Origin: Onchocerca volvulus
Lineage: Eukaryota > Nematoda > Chromadorea > Rhabditida > Onchocercidae
Reading direction: 5' to 3'
Assembly (NCBI GenBank): GCA_000499405.2
Contig: HG738140.1
Location: 1,052,188 to 1,116,187, forward strand
Length of the DNA: 64,000 nucleotides
Part shown: positions 1-10,640 of the stretch, in pieces
Numbering within the stretch: the first letter of the stretch is position 1
How the letters are laid out: every line of letters begins with the position of its first letter
Position numbers and translations under genes: made by a program
The notes under the pieces: generated by a model
Databases searched by the model: none
What the model was told of the DNA's origin: nothing
The model's input: the letters and a program-made list of their open reading frames with translations, nothing else

Positions 1-482
1 TCCTTTATTTTAAATTTAACACTGCGTATTTGTTGTAGTCACACACTAACAAAGACGCACCCGCCTTCGCTATCAAAAGCACATACTCCTGTGACCACAA
101 AGGAGCTTTCTTGTAACCCGAGAATGGTATCTTCCAACCACGAAGAGTGTCCTGAGCACATGATCATTTAAAGAATGGGCTTATATGACGGTTGGATGGT
201 CCAGCTTGGGTATTTAGTTTTCTCTTTATTTACGTTATAATATCGCTTTTTCTTCGTATTATGTTATCGTCATGAAAATTGTCCTTTTGATTTTTTCTAA
301 ATTGTATTGTTGATATAATTGCTGCGTTCGTTAATGTATTAACAAGTTTATCAATAATAAAGATTTAATTATCCAACCTTGAAATTCGTTTTCCAAGTAG
401 GTGAAATAAGAAAATTGAAGACACCTGTGAGAATTGAAAAGTAGAATACACTCCTATAATATTGTCACGATAAGATTCGACA
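1..482 (-). mobile_element. LTR-like dispersed repeat copy R1 (truncated by window edge)
   Basis: Read on the minus strand of the copies at 2046 and 37083, this segment matches them across its length (for example the shared blocks around the TTTATTATtGATAA run, the TGGACCATCC block and the GGCTACAAGAAAG-type block). The TG end is at 482; the other end should lie about 45 bases left of the window, judged by alignment to the copy ending at 19254. A degenerate SL1-like stretch (about 5 mismatches of 22) lies at 362-383. The DNA just beyond it (483-620) matches 17990-18176, so R1 and the 18177 copy occupy the same site in duplicated DNA: the insertion came before the duplication. Confidence 0.6.
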
Positions 483-620
483 GAACATTGTCATGCAAAA
501 TTATAGAAGTTTATTATACTGTAATTTGAAAATTAACTGGGAAAATTACAAGCTATTCAGCTAAATGATGTCGCTGTAACAGTTCGTAAGTAATTTTGCA
601 GAAAATTCAAACAAAAAATT
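483..620 (-). repeat. Inverted copy of receptor-locus spacer
   Basis: The sequence is the reverse complement, with scattered changes, of 17990-18176, and is also related to 24660-24830. Shared landmarks are the TTCAGCTAAATGATGTCGCT block and the GTATACTGTAAT-like block. It shows that the receptor-locus duplication reaches the left edge of the window. No gene is seen in it. Confidence 0.6.
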
Positions 621-850
621 ATCAGAGAAAATCCAGGCAAATTAATCACTGGGTTATTCTTTCTTTGTCGATAATAGAGAAGAATACTATTCAAGTGAAT
701 TGTCGGATTATTGCCACTGTTATGCTGCTTTGAACTGTCGAACTGGAACCTTTGGAACTCCGAACTGTTGCTGTTGCTGCATAGATCTTTGTCGTTTATA
801 TGTAAATTGGAGCGTTTTGGTGGTGAACATGTTTGTCGTCTCTTTGAAAC

Positions 851-1000
851 TACTTCGGCCGCTAACCCTTTAATGAGAGATTCTGGTATTTTTTCTATGC
901 CGATTTTGAAATTCTCCAAGGAACGTTGCGTTTGCGCTCCCCAGTAATGTTCAATTGGTACTTTTATCTCATCTAAGCTATCTGATTCTGTCCTACTTTA
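851..1000 (-). pseudogene. Fumarate hydratase (class II fumarase) N-terminal fragment
   Basis: The minus strand reads [18 protein letters not shown] followed by [14 protein letters not shown] and [13 protein letters not shown]. GAQTxRSxxNFxIG is the N-terminal signature of the class II fumarase/aspartase superfamily, and the order of the flanking KVP, YWGAQT and MPE-like blocks fits mitochondrial fumarase. Similarity stops after GLA; the frame stays open to about 557 but no longer resembles fumarase. No start codon or upstream transit peptide is visible. It lies immediately downstream (minus sense) of a Helitron helicase remnant that ends near 1075, so it could be a captured exon or a retrocopy fragment. 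Identity is seen in the sequence; non-functionality is inferred from its small size. Confidence 0.7.
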
Positions 1001-1074
1001 GTACTTCTTTTTTACAATCACTGTTATGCTTTATTTGACATTTTTAAGTTTTCGCCGATCATGTTTAATTTCAC

Positions 1075-1390
1075 AATACTTGTGGGTATAAAATATTTTT
1101 TGTTGTTCCACTGTCTGTGTAGATATAGAGATTGTCTGGTTTGTCCACTTTAGAATACGCAGCATATAATTTTCCATGTGCGAAGCAATCCGTCTTTAGA
1201 TCTAAACCGCAAAATTCTAAAGATTTACCCTGAGCATTGCTGATGGTGAATGCAAACGTCAGTTGAGTTCGGCCTTGCTATCTCTTAAATGAAATGGAAT
1301 ATCTGTTGAATCATAGCAATGCTAGAAATAGGGACATCTTCACCTTTGAAAAGCCCTTTCAGGATTGCTGCTTGCTCATTAATTTTTTTT
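1075..1390 (-). pseudogene. Helitron Pif1-like helicase C-terminal remnant
   Basis: The minus strand encodes, with frameshifts, the C-terminal end of a Helitron helicase: an LKGLFKGEDV-like block, FTISNAQGKSLEF, CGLDLKTDCFAHGKLYAAYS, then KPDNLYIYTDSGTTKNILYP. It parallels the + strand copy at 12780-13075. Frames change near 1290-1330, so it is dead. The rest of the element upstream is missing; similarity ends at about 1390, where receptor-locus repeat sequence begins. Confidence 0.8.
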
Positions 1391-1399
1391 CTCGACTAC

Positions 1400-1620
1400 T
1401 GTCAGAAAGTATTCTTACACATTACAATAGCATTCATTTTTCAAAACTTCAACTTTGACGAAAATTACTGAAGTTCAATAAATTTGCTCATAAATTTACA
1501 TATTATATCACTTATAGGATAAACAGGTCATCAGAAATAAAATTATACTTCTGTATGTTTTATTTTCAATATTTTCAGTTAAATCAATAAAAAATTTTTT
1601 TACTCATTATTAATGAAGTC
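1400..1620 (-). repeat. Inverted copy of the receptor A upstream region
   Basis: This matches the reverse complement of about 4100-4310, sharing the CACATTACAATAxCATT block, the TTTGCTCATAAATT block and the AGGATAAAC...CATCAGAAATAAAA block. It also resembles 24470-24545. No coding frame was found. From 1620 to 2045 nothing recognisable was seen beyond AT-rich sequence. Confidence 0.55.
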
Positions 1621-2045
1621 ATAAAATCGCAATTTACAGAAAAGCTCTATAATGTTTGCAAATGTTTTATCCAAAATTCTTTTTTCCCAAACTAGTGGTC
1701 AAAGATCCATTATCTTTTTATATGAGCGACTTAAATATTTATTATAAGCCAATTATTGTGGCAGAATATTATACAAATTTTATTCATTAAAAATATTGTA
1801 ATATAACCAATATGATGAAATCGATCAAACGCCAAATAATTTTGTTGGTAATCCTGCGATTTTTTCGCAACACTGTGAATATATGTAGTGTTTTATGATT
1901 ACTTATATTAATTTTTAAACAGAAGCTTTGCTTTATAAAAGAAAAATGAGATGGAAAGCTTTACAATAAAATTACATTTAAAGTTAATTTTGTTATTATT
2001 CATTTGTAGTTTTCTGAATTTTGTCACCTTTTCTTTCTGATCGAA

Positions 2046-2625
2046 ATAAAACAATAGGTTCAATTCTGTCCTTCAGTTCTCACAGTTTCTGCAATTTTGT
2101 TGTTTACTCACTTGGAAACGAACCTCAAACTTGGGTAATTAAACCTTTATTGTGATTAATTTGTTAATCAACGGATGCAGCAATTATATCAACAACAATT
2201 TTATCAACAGGACAATTTCGATAATATCATAGGGAAAACTTTCATGAAGGAATTATAATACGAAAAAAGGGGAGATAGGGTTACGCAATCAAGAAAATTG
2301 ATATACGACGAGCTGGACCATCCGACCGGGCTCATGGCAGCTTATTCGTTGAAATGATTTTTGTACTCAGGAACCTCTTCTTCTTCATGGATGGAGGATC
2401 CTGGTATCATTTTCGGGCTACAAGAAAGATCCTTGTTGTCTCAGAAGCATGCGTCTTTATTAGTGCATGACATTGTACTAACCATGATGAAAGAGAGCTT
2501 TTTTAAAGCTCATTGACTTGAGAGACAAAAAATGATTTCCAATCAACTACAGCAAATATGCGATGTCAAATTTAAAACAAAGGAATCACTGATTTTTTTT
2601 TTTATCCTCGCGATTTCAGCGACAC
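2046..2625 (+). mobile_element. LTR-like dispersed repeat copy R2
   Basis: About 580 bp that aligns with 37083-37664 over nearly its whole length, with 18821-19254 over the second half, and with 1-482 in inverted orientation. All copies that can be seen end in a CAGyGACAC motif. The repeat carries the complement of SL1 near one end. No internal retroelement genes (gag, RT) are present, which suits a solo LTR. The short 2532-2717 reading frame is not conserved between copies and is not called as a gene. Confidence 0.55.
2124..2145 (-). other. Exact 22-nt SL1 spliced-leader sequence inside repeat
   Basis: The minus strand carries the 22-nt nematode SL1 exon without a mismatch, from GGTTTAATTA to TTTGAG, followed directly by GT, as at the SL RNA 5' splice site. 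No Sm-binding motif (AATTTTTGG-like) follows within 100 bases, so this is not an intact SL RNA gene. It sits inside the repeat, not at its edge. Confidence 0.85.
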
Positions 2626-3549
2626 TGAAAGACTCCGAAAAGGAAAGGTACATTTACCATTTCTTGATTGATTTTCATTTCAAAATAAACCAATTTTTTT
2701 CATATTTGTTTGAATAAATAAACAATTTTTTGCAGAAATAATTCAAAATAGGATATCGCTAAAAATTTCGCAGCTAAAACATTACGATCTGGTTGCAATG
2801 AGTTTTAATGTCAGATAATTTGATCTTGATAAGAAGCATTAGCAAATTTTTCTATAGAAGAAAGTGCCATAATATATGGATAACTTTAAGAATTTTAGTC
2901 TTGGAATTATACAGAAATCGATCTAACCTAGATGTTGTATCGTGTACGAGAAGTAAGCTGAATCAAATCTGCTGAATTATTGATGTTACAGTAATCATTC
3001 CCTTCTTACTTATAATTTTGCATGGTAATCTTACAACTGATCTTTGACATTGTCCGGAAATCGTTTGGAGAAAATAAAATTTACAGTCTATCATTGAAAT
3101 TCACGTAACAGCGAATGAAAATATTGACGGAATTTCGATTTCTTTGCTTAAAAGACAACTTTTATTGTCCCTTAACCATTGCTATATGAATTAACATCGA
3201 CCACTCGTATTTCTTATATTTTACAGTTCTCATTCTATCCTTTGCCTCGTATTCAACAAACATTTTTTATTTGAGAATTTACTGATAGTGATATTCGTAA
3301 TGTATATTCGATGCTTCAGAAATAAACAGTATTTTGACGTTATGAAAATGAGCGGTAAAATTGTTTTGTTTTTTTTTTCCACAATTAAAAATTTAACACT
3401 AAGTATGCTCATTCATGACAAAAATATTCTTTTCAAGTCTTTTTAAAATATTTTCAGAAATTTTTGTAATTTGTAAAATTTTCTGCACTTTTTTTTTTGA
3501 CCCAATTTTCAAGTGATCAAATTTAGCCACTTTAAAAATATTTTTAGTG
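2626..3549. other. AT-rich interval with no supported gene
   Basis: Between the LTR-like copy and the small Helitron I see no splice-bounded reading frame, no RNA gene and no terminal repeats. The minus-strand reading frame at 3230-3412 has no codon or motif support. Confidence 0.4.
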
Positions 3550-3761
3550 CTAGCTGGACCCGGCCACATTTCGCATAACTGAACTAGCTACTTTATATAA
3601 ATAAAAATAGATTTGCTCGTCCAAAAGATTAAATATCCGAAAGTTCTCAAACAACTCCTATTCGAACGCAACATTGTATCAAAATTTTAAATTAATCGGT
3701 GAAAAACTTGGAACATTATATAGAAATAAATAACGAACGTTTACATTTTTATTTCCATAGA
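3550..3761 (-). mobile_element. Small non-autonomous Helitron
   Basis: In minus orientation the element starts TCTATGGAAATAAAAATG after an A and ends GGGTCCAGCTAG, giving TC at the 5' end and CTAG (CTRR) at the 3' end. The internal blocks (a CAAGTTTTTCACCGATT-like stretch, a GTTGCGTTCGAATAG-like stretch and the GGCCGGGTCCAG tail) are shared with 48035-48248 and with the ends of the large Helitron at 8118-14945. The subterminal palindrome is eroded (only the GGCC arm remains) and the 3' flanking base is C instead of the expected T. Confidence 0.7.
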
Positions 3762-3825
3762 TATGCAGCCAAGAATAGGATAAGAATTGAAAATATGAGC
3801 AGTCGATGTTAATTCAAACATCAAT

Positions 3826-3980
3826 GATTTGTGATGCAATAGAAATTTAAGCTAATTTTATTTTTTGCCGCTATTTGTAGTTCAGATAGCCAGCAAAGAA
3901 GAAATCAGTAGGACTATCCGAACTACAATAGCGGCAAAAAATAAAATTAGATAGCTTAAATTTTTATTGCATCACAAATC
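3826..3980. mobile_element. Fold-back (MITE-like) inverted-repeat element
   Basis: Two near-identical arms of about 65 bases face each other: the left begins GATTTGTGATGCAATAG and the right ends TATTGCATCACAAATC. Both arms contain TTTTATTTTTTGCCGCTATT, and the loop is only about 20 bases. The two arms differ by a few substitutions and small indels. A hairpin of this length with no coding capacity is typical of a fold-back MITE; no clear target-site duplication was identified. Confidence 0.7.
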
Positions 3981-4840
3981 TTAGCTTAAAAGTTAATATT
4001 TTCGTCAGTGGCTACGTTATATTCAATAATGCCGGATTATCTGCCGTTTTAATTCTCATCAAATGATTTCATTACAACGTCAATTGAACAATTGTTGAAT
4101 TATTATACGAAATTACGATTTAATCAACATTGATATTAATGAAGTTATATTCGGAAATGAAATTTTTATTTCTGATGGTCCGTTTATCCTAAATGATATG
4201 CGAATTTATGAGCAAATTTGTTATGTATCAGTTTGAAACAGAAGAAATAATTTTTGTCTTGGTTGAAAGTTTGAAAAATAAATGTAATTGTAATGTGCGA
4301 TTAACACTTATTTAGTATGCTCAAATCTAGACTATAAAAGAATAGGGAAATAGAAAGGCATACAAATTAGAAGTAGTAGCGACGATAATTCTATTTTATA
4401 TAATATACAGTGCAACAGATTGTACTTAAGAGAAATTAGATCATACAACAAATAGTGCTAAAAATAGATTGCTAGAAGGAATTAATATAATTTATAGGGA
4501 AAGAATATCATAAGTTATTAATCATAGGAACATTGCTATATTGTGGAGACGTGCAATGTGAATATTTTAACCTGTCATCGTCCTTCCATTCATTCATCCC
4601 ATGCGAAAAAATAACACTTTTTTCTAATTTAGATAGCTCTCAATTATCGATATTTTCGATTGAAAAATGTAACTTGATTTCGGAATCAAATGTTGATTTC
4701 TCAAATATTTATGCAATTTTTTCAATTGAAAAATACCAAAAAAATTGGCAATACTTTCATTGCAGGCAGTGAAACTGTTTTTGGGTTGAATCTTCATTAC
4801 AATATCGAAAATTGATTAGGAAAGTTTGCTGAGTAGTATT

Positions 4841-6902
4841 ATGGTGACTCGTTCTTGCTATATTATCATATTCCTAATATTATCTTCAAACTGTCAAAAC
4901 AGTAATATGACAAGTGTGCTTGACATGGTAGACGAGCATCGTACAACTACAAAATACGTGGCAGTTGTATTTATAACCGCATTCTTGCTTTACGGTATTG
5001 TTAGCAACTTGCTGATGGCAATAACATTCTGTGGTCGGGACAATATTTACAGCCCTGCATTCATTCTCATCTCAATACAACTGATTATTTCTAGCTTTGG
5101 GCTTTTTCTTCCAGAAATAGCCATTGTTTTACCTGAATTATTACGAAATAATAATATTTCTGAAGGTAAGTTATTCTATGGAATTACATAAACATATCTG
5201 ATTTCAATCGAACTGTAATTGCAGCTATTAAAAAGAAATTCTTCTGTTAAAAGAGCCGGAAGTAAAGTTACGATATTGATTTTGATTTTACACTAATTAT
5301 ACCAAATTTGGAATCGTCAGCATTAATTAATTCAAAGAATTACGAATATGAATATGAACTTTTGTAAAAGTGATCTCGCGACTCCTATGAGCTAAAGAAC
5401 TTTTTTTTTTCGGAATTTAGTGGCATTAGATTGTTTTCATTAGGATATTCATCATTTTTCTGAGTTAATTTATTTGCATTCCAGCGCATCAAACGACGTG
5501 GGAAACGCACATATCCTCATTTCTGAAACCTTTTTCACTTTTATCTACTTTGCATTTCACATTTCTGTTAACGCTAAATCGCTTTATAACGCAAATTTCG
5601 CCAAAATATAATTCGTTTTTCGAGTCAGTAAAGTTGTATTTTCTGCTCAGTTTCGTCTGGCTGTCAGTTTTCGGTATGGTCCATTGTATTTTTCAAACAA
5701 TGAATAAACAATTTTGCATTTCAAGAACAACATTCTTGGCATTCAGTATAATCTTATTTAATTAGAGATTCGGAATGACGCTTTGAGCGATTATTCGATC
5801 AATTCCATCAAATATAAATTAACTGATTTTTGACTTGGTTTGTAATTATTATTTGGACTTCTGTAATATTTCGTGTCTTAAATATCGCTTCAAAGTAATC
5901 GACTGCTTATTATACAACAATTGAAGTTTTCAGTCATCACATCCATGAATTTTTATTATTGCACAGTAAGATACTATGCCTCGAATTTCAACTGGAAAAG
6001 AAATTGTACGAAACAGTCAGGAGAAAGCGGAAATATTTATTCGAGGTAACAAATGAATGTTGAGTTTTGATAGACATTAAACTTGAAGTTAAATTGCAAA
6101 AATTTAACTCAGATTTACAATTGTATTAACCTAAAAACCAACGCTTTTTGAAGAAATCTCAAAGTAATGCCATAACAGCAATATTTTTCCAATTTTCCAC
6201 TGTTGCATAAACTATCTGTTAGATGATATTTGATAACACTATTGTAATTCATCATTCAGATTTCGTCAAACGTGGACACTATTTTTGCCTATTGCTATGT
6301 TCGTTATGTACATCGCGATATTCTATAGTATCCGGCGTAAACGTCTGTCTGTTTCAGATATCAATCAAATTCAAGGTTAGTTCCACTAAATTCTTTCTTT
6401 CCGAAGTAAAAAAAGACAAACCAAGATATAAATTATTATTCTTATCTTTATGTTGTCTGATAATTCCTTTTAGTAATTTTGTTCCCGAATTCACCGAATT
6501 TTTCTAAATCTTTTTTATTTCGCTTCATTTTGTTTCTACATTGAATAAGTATATTTAGAAAATTCACGAATGCATGCATCAATTATAGCGAACACTGGAG
6601 GTCACGAACGAATCATGTTGATTCAGGCAGCAATAATTTGCGGCGCATTAGAAAGCACAATTCTTGTTTTCAATTTTTTGCCACTTCTCGTATTAAAAAT
6701 TTTTGGCCAAAAAGCTATTATACCATTGGGCATTTTTATCAACTGTTACGGTATTTCCAGTCGCGCCGCACTACCGACAGTCTATTTCATTTACAATAAA
6801 CAAGCTCGTAACATCGTGAAAAATTTTTTTTTACGCTTGCGTTTGCTTATTGCAATTAGAAAGGCTACTACTGCTACATCTACCAATATTGCAGTGTCCT
6901 GA
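4841..6902 (+). CDS. Nematode chemoreceptor-like 7TM receptor A (five exons)
   Basis: Spliced exons 4841-5165, 5485-5673, 5934-6045, 6260-6375 and 6559-6902 give 361 residues; every junction is GT/AG and in phase. The ATG at 4841 begins a signal-peptide-like stretch (MVTRSCYIIIFLILSSNC) followed by an NMT glycosylation site. Approximate membrane segments are TM1 39-63, TM2 71-97, TM3 119-139, TM4 158-175, TM5 214-233, TM6 266-294 and TM7 300-325. LNRF at the end of TM3 takes the place of DRY, and loop 2 has an NCT site. TM7 ends with LPTVYFIYNKQAR. This fits nematode serpentine chemoreceptor families (srx/srt-like, subfamily not resolved), predicted to act in the plasma membrane of sensory cells. 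The inverted paralog is at 21695-23769. No frame break was found. Confidence 0.8.
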
Positions 6903-7101
6903 AACATTAGACAAGAAAAGATTTTTTTAAAAATTGGATTTAGGCTCATAAATTAAATTTGATTATGGAATTCCTAGTATTTTCGGATTTTCAATGGAAG
7001 TCTCAGGATTCTGGGATGTGTTAAATCGATTGTAAAACTACTTATTTTTGATTTTTTTGAAACTCAAAGTATTTAATAAGATTTATGGATTTTGTAATGA
7101 T

Positions 7102-7107
7102 AATAAA
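7102..7107 (+). terminator. Putative polyadenylation signal of receptor A
   Basis: AATAAA about 200 bases after the stop codon, kept at the equivalent place in receptor B (21490-21495, minus strand). Conservation lies within a recent duplication, so it is weak support. Confidence 0.4.
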
Positions 7108-8560
7108 CATCAGAAGAACGAGCTTAAATTTTATTTGTATTGATAAATTGATTTGTTTTCTTTTGGCAGATTTTTTTTTTGTGGAAAATTTGTTTAATCA
7201 TAGAAAGCAATGCATTAAGATTCAATCCTTTTCAGTACTTAATTTGTAAAACATTTCTCTGTTTAAAATCTTGCGTTTACTTTTATTATCAGACATGCAT
7301 CGATGATATTGAGTTGAATGTATTAGATGAATAAAGCACAGTTAGTAAAATCGATCTGAAATGATTCTCAGAGTTTGATTATGGCTAAATTTTTTTTTGC
7401 AAAGTAGTTTATTAGTCTTATTTCATTTCATATATTGGTGTATCTGAAGTTTTTTGTCAAAAATTTCATTTTTTGTGGCAAACAGATACTCTTGAATAAT
7501 CTCAAGAACATAAAAGATAATAATTCTTGTGTTGAAGAAAAGAGAGAGAGCTTAAGGTCTAAAATTCCATTTTTAATTTGAACTAGGATTTTAAATGCTT
7601 GAAATACAAACACTACATCATGAATTCAAGTTCCAACTGAACAAACAAGATCACTAAAGAATTATATTGAATGCAACAACATGTGATGAAATATATGATG
7701 AAAATAAAAATATTTAACTACCAAATTAAATTTTCATTTTCATATTAATTGTAAGAGCTTCTGATTGAAATTGTGCATCATCATTACTCATTGATTTGAT
7801 ATTTTCAAGATTGTAATTGCACCTAAAAATAGAATATTTAGCAAACATGGAATCTACTGATTTTATTACACCATGAATTGTTAGTCGAAAAATCTGAAGG
7901 AATAATTTTAAGTCGGAAAATTTAATTGCATAAATAAATAAAATTCAGATAGTTCAGATTCCACTATCAGAGGTTGAAAATGAAATTTGGAGGCTGAATG
8001 AAATGAAGTTCAAATTTATTGAAAATTTAGAAGTAACTTTTGCATGTCCTTGAAAATATCAAAAAATCAAAAAATAAGTTCCGGGTAATAACGTGGATAA
8101 AGACCAATGAAAAGTAATCTATTTAAATAAAAATGTAAATTTTACCTGTTTCAAATGATACATCTCCGGAAGTTCTCCACCGATTGTTTTCAAATTTTGA
8201 CACAACCTTTTACTCCAATAGTCATACTTTTTTATATAGACATACTTACTTTTTTCCACGTGTCACGTCCGTGACAACTCCGTGAGGAGGCGAAGTGTGT
8301 TGACTCTGTCTACCTTTTTTTATCTCACTCCCCTTCTTCCTCTCATCTCTCTCCCCTTCTTTTCTTGAGTAAAAGATACGGTTAGCAATAATAATAATAA
8401 TTAATTAATAATAATAAAGAATAGCAAGTAGTAATAAATTATAATAAATAACAATGAATAATAATAAAGAATACTGAATAATAATAAATAATGATTAAAC
8501 AATAACAAATAATACTGAACAATAATAAATAACAACAAATAATTAGTCATTCCTTTGTAT

Positions 8561-10640
8561 CCCTCAACTAGGGTCAATGTCGATCAGCCTCGCTCTCCAA
8601 CAAAGGTGCATCATCACGCACTAACAAAGGCGCCCTTTTCTATCATTTTATATTCATCTATATAAATAAAAATGTAAATGCTACCTGCTAGAACTCTAAT
8701 AACTCCTCAAATTCTCCACCGATTTTTTCCAAATTTTGACACAACCTTGCATTCAAGTAGGCGAGTGATCTTTTATACACCTAATTACTTTTTTTCACGT
8801 GTCACGTACGTGACAACTGAAAATAAGTGAGGAGGCGGAGTTTATTGGCTCGGCCTTCCTTTTTCCTCTCATTCTCCTTCTTCCGCGCACCTCCGTATTC
8901 TTTTTTCCTCCCATTCTCCTTCTTCCGCTCATCTCTCTATCCTTTTTTCTCTCATCCTCCTTCTTCCGCGCATCTCTCTATCCTCTTTTTCTCACTCTCC
9001 TTCTTTCGCGCATCTCTCTCACAGTAACAACAGCTAGCCTTCCTTTTTTCTCTCACTTCTCATTCTCCTTCGTGCCCCACTTCTCTAACAACAATTAATA
9101 AAAGAAATAAAAAGTCGAAAAAAAAATTTTGATGAAATATTAAAATGATAATAATAAAAAAAAAATTCACAACAAAAAGTAAAAAAAAGAACAAACCTTT
9201 TTTTGAAAGATATTTTGAATCGAGATTATCATCGTTCCAGTCATTGATAGTTTTCGTTCTACCAGTAATACACTTCCTAAAGGAATAGATAAAAATTACA
9301 AATTAGTTGAAAATATTATTAAAGTTGAAATGAATATCATCAAGTTAAAAATTATATAATATATAATAATAAAAAAAAACTTAGCAAATAATAAAAATAG
9401 ATAATTATTGATTTAACCCTCAGCTAGGTTCAATGTAGTGACCCTCGCGCGCCAATAAATGCACTTCACATCGCACGCCAATAATGGCGCCCTTTTCTAT
9501 CATTTTACATAGGAAAGTCAACGGGAGCGGTTTAATGTTCCGATTCGGGTTTTTTTTACTTTTCTCCTTTTTTATTTTATAGTTTTCTCTCTTAGTCGTT
9601 GTCTCCTTTTGTATTTTATAAATTTATCATTAGATTTGTTTTATTGATATTGTTGATTTTTTACTGTAGCGTAGTAAATAATTATTAATATTAAATAATG
9701 ACAAATAATGATAAATAATCTCTCCTTTTTTATTAAATAAATTTATCATTAGATTTGTTTTATTGGTATTATTGATTTCTTTACTCTTGCGCAATAAATA
9801 ATTTTTGATCATTTCTTTGTAACCCTTAACTAGGGTCAATGTCGAAGACTCTCGCGCGCCAACAAAAACGCATCATCAATATGCACTAACAAGGGCGCCC
9901 TTTCCATCATTTTGTATATGTATAGGGATGTCAACGGGAGCAGTTTAATGCTCCGATTCGGGGTTTTTTTTAGTTTTCTCTTTTAGTCATTTTCTTCTTT
10001 TTTATTTTATAAATTTATCGTTAGATTTGTTCTACTAATATTGTTGATTTTTTACTGTAGCGTAATAAATAATAATTAATATTAAATAATGATAAATAAT
10101 AATAAATAATGACAAATAATAATAATTAATGATAAATAATATAATAAAAAGAATAATGAACAGTGGTAAATTATGACAAATAAATAATAGTGAATAATAA
10201 TACAGAATGCTGAATAATAATAAATAATAATAAACAATAAATACTGAATAATAATAAATAATTAGCTAATCCTTGGTAACCCTCAACTAGGGTCAATGTC
10301 GATTACCCTAGCGCGCCAACAAAGGCGCCCTTTTCTATCATTTTATATAGGAATTTCAACGATAGTGGTTTAATACACCAACTCGGGTTTTTTCCCCTTT
10401 ATGTCGTTTTCTTCTTTTTTATTTAATAAATTTATCATTAGATTTGTTTTTATTGATATTATTGATTTTTTACTCTTGCGCAATAAATAATTCTTGATCA
10501 TTTCTTTGTAACTCTCAACTAGGTCAATGTCGAAGACCCTCGTGCGCCAACAAAAATCGCATCATCAACATGCACTAACAAGGACGCCCTTTTCTATCAT
10601 TTTAAATAGGGATTTCACTAAGAGCAGTTTAATCTTTCCA
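8561..10640 (+). repeat. Array of five subrepeats inside the Helitron
   Basis: A block starting near CCCTCAACTAGGGTCAATGT and including a CTCGCGCGCCAACAAA motif and GGCGCCCTTTTCTATCA recurs at about 8561, 9417, 9823, 10281 and 10511. Units are separated by pyrimidine-rich stretches and by ATAAATAAT-type microsatellite DNA, so spacing varies (about 230-860 bases). A second Helitron 5'-terminus-like sequence (TCTATATAAATAAAAATG after A) starts at 8657, suggesting nesting. Small reading frames in the CT-rich tract (8827-9027) are compositional. Confidence 0.75.

Larger units (their letters stand above)
4200..8117 (+). repeat. Left arm of long inverted repeat (receptor A side)
   Basis: This block, containing receptor A and its 3' flank, is the reverse complement of about 20487-24540 with high similarity through introns, UTR and intergenic DNA; for example the interval after the stop codon to 7990 matches 20600-21690 almost base by base. 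It continues after the Helitron at 14946-16054. Copy B has an extra stretch at about 24230-24410. Confidence 0.85.

Noticed and set aside
4533..4772. 79-codon + frame upstream of receptor A
   Set aside because: It is not kept intact in the equivalent stretch of copy B (23821-24018 differs and is shifted), and lies in 5' flanking DNA.
4826..4840. Upstream TTG as start of receptor A (and the equivalent at 23784 for B)
   Set aside because: Nematode nuclear genes start at ATG; the ATG at 4841 (23769 in B) begins a good signal-peptide-like stretch.
6223..6507. 94-codon frame overlapping receptor A exon 4
   Set aside because: It is a shadow: the true exon 4 frame gives a TM5 that joins in phase with exons 3 and 5 in both copies.
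8561..10640. Repeat array considered as CRISPR
   Set aside because: Units are long, irregularly spaced and part of a eukaryotic Helitron.
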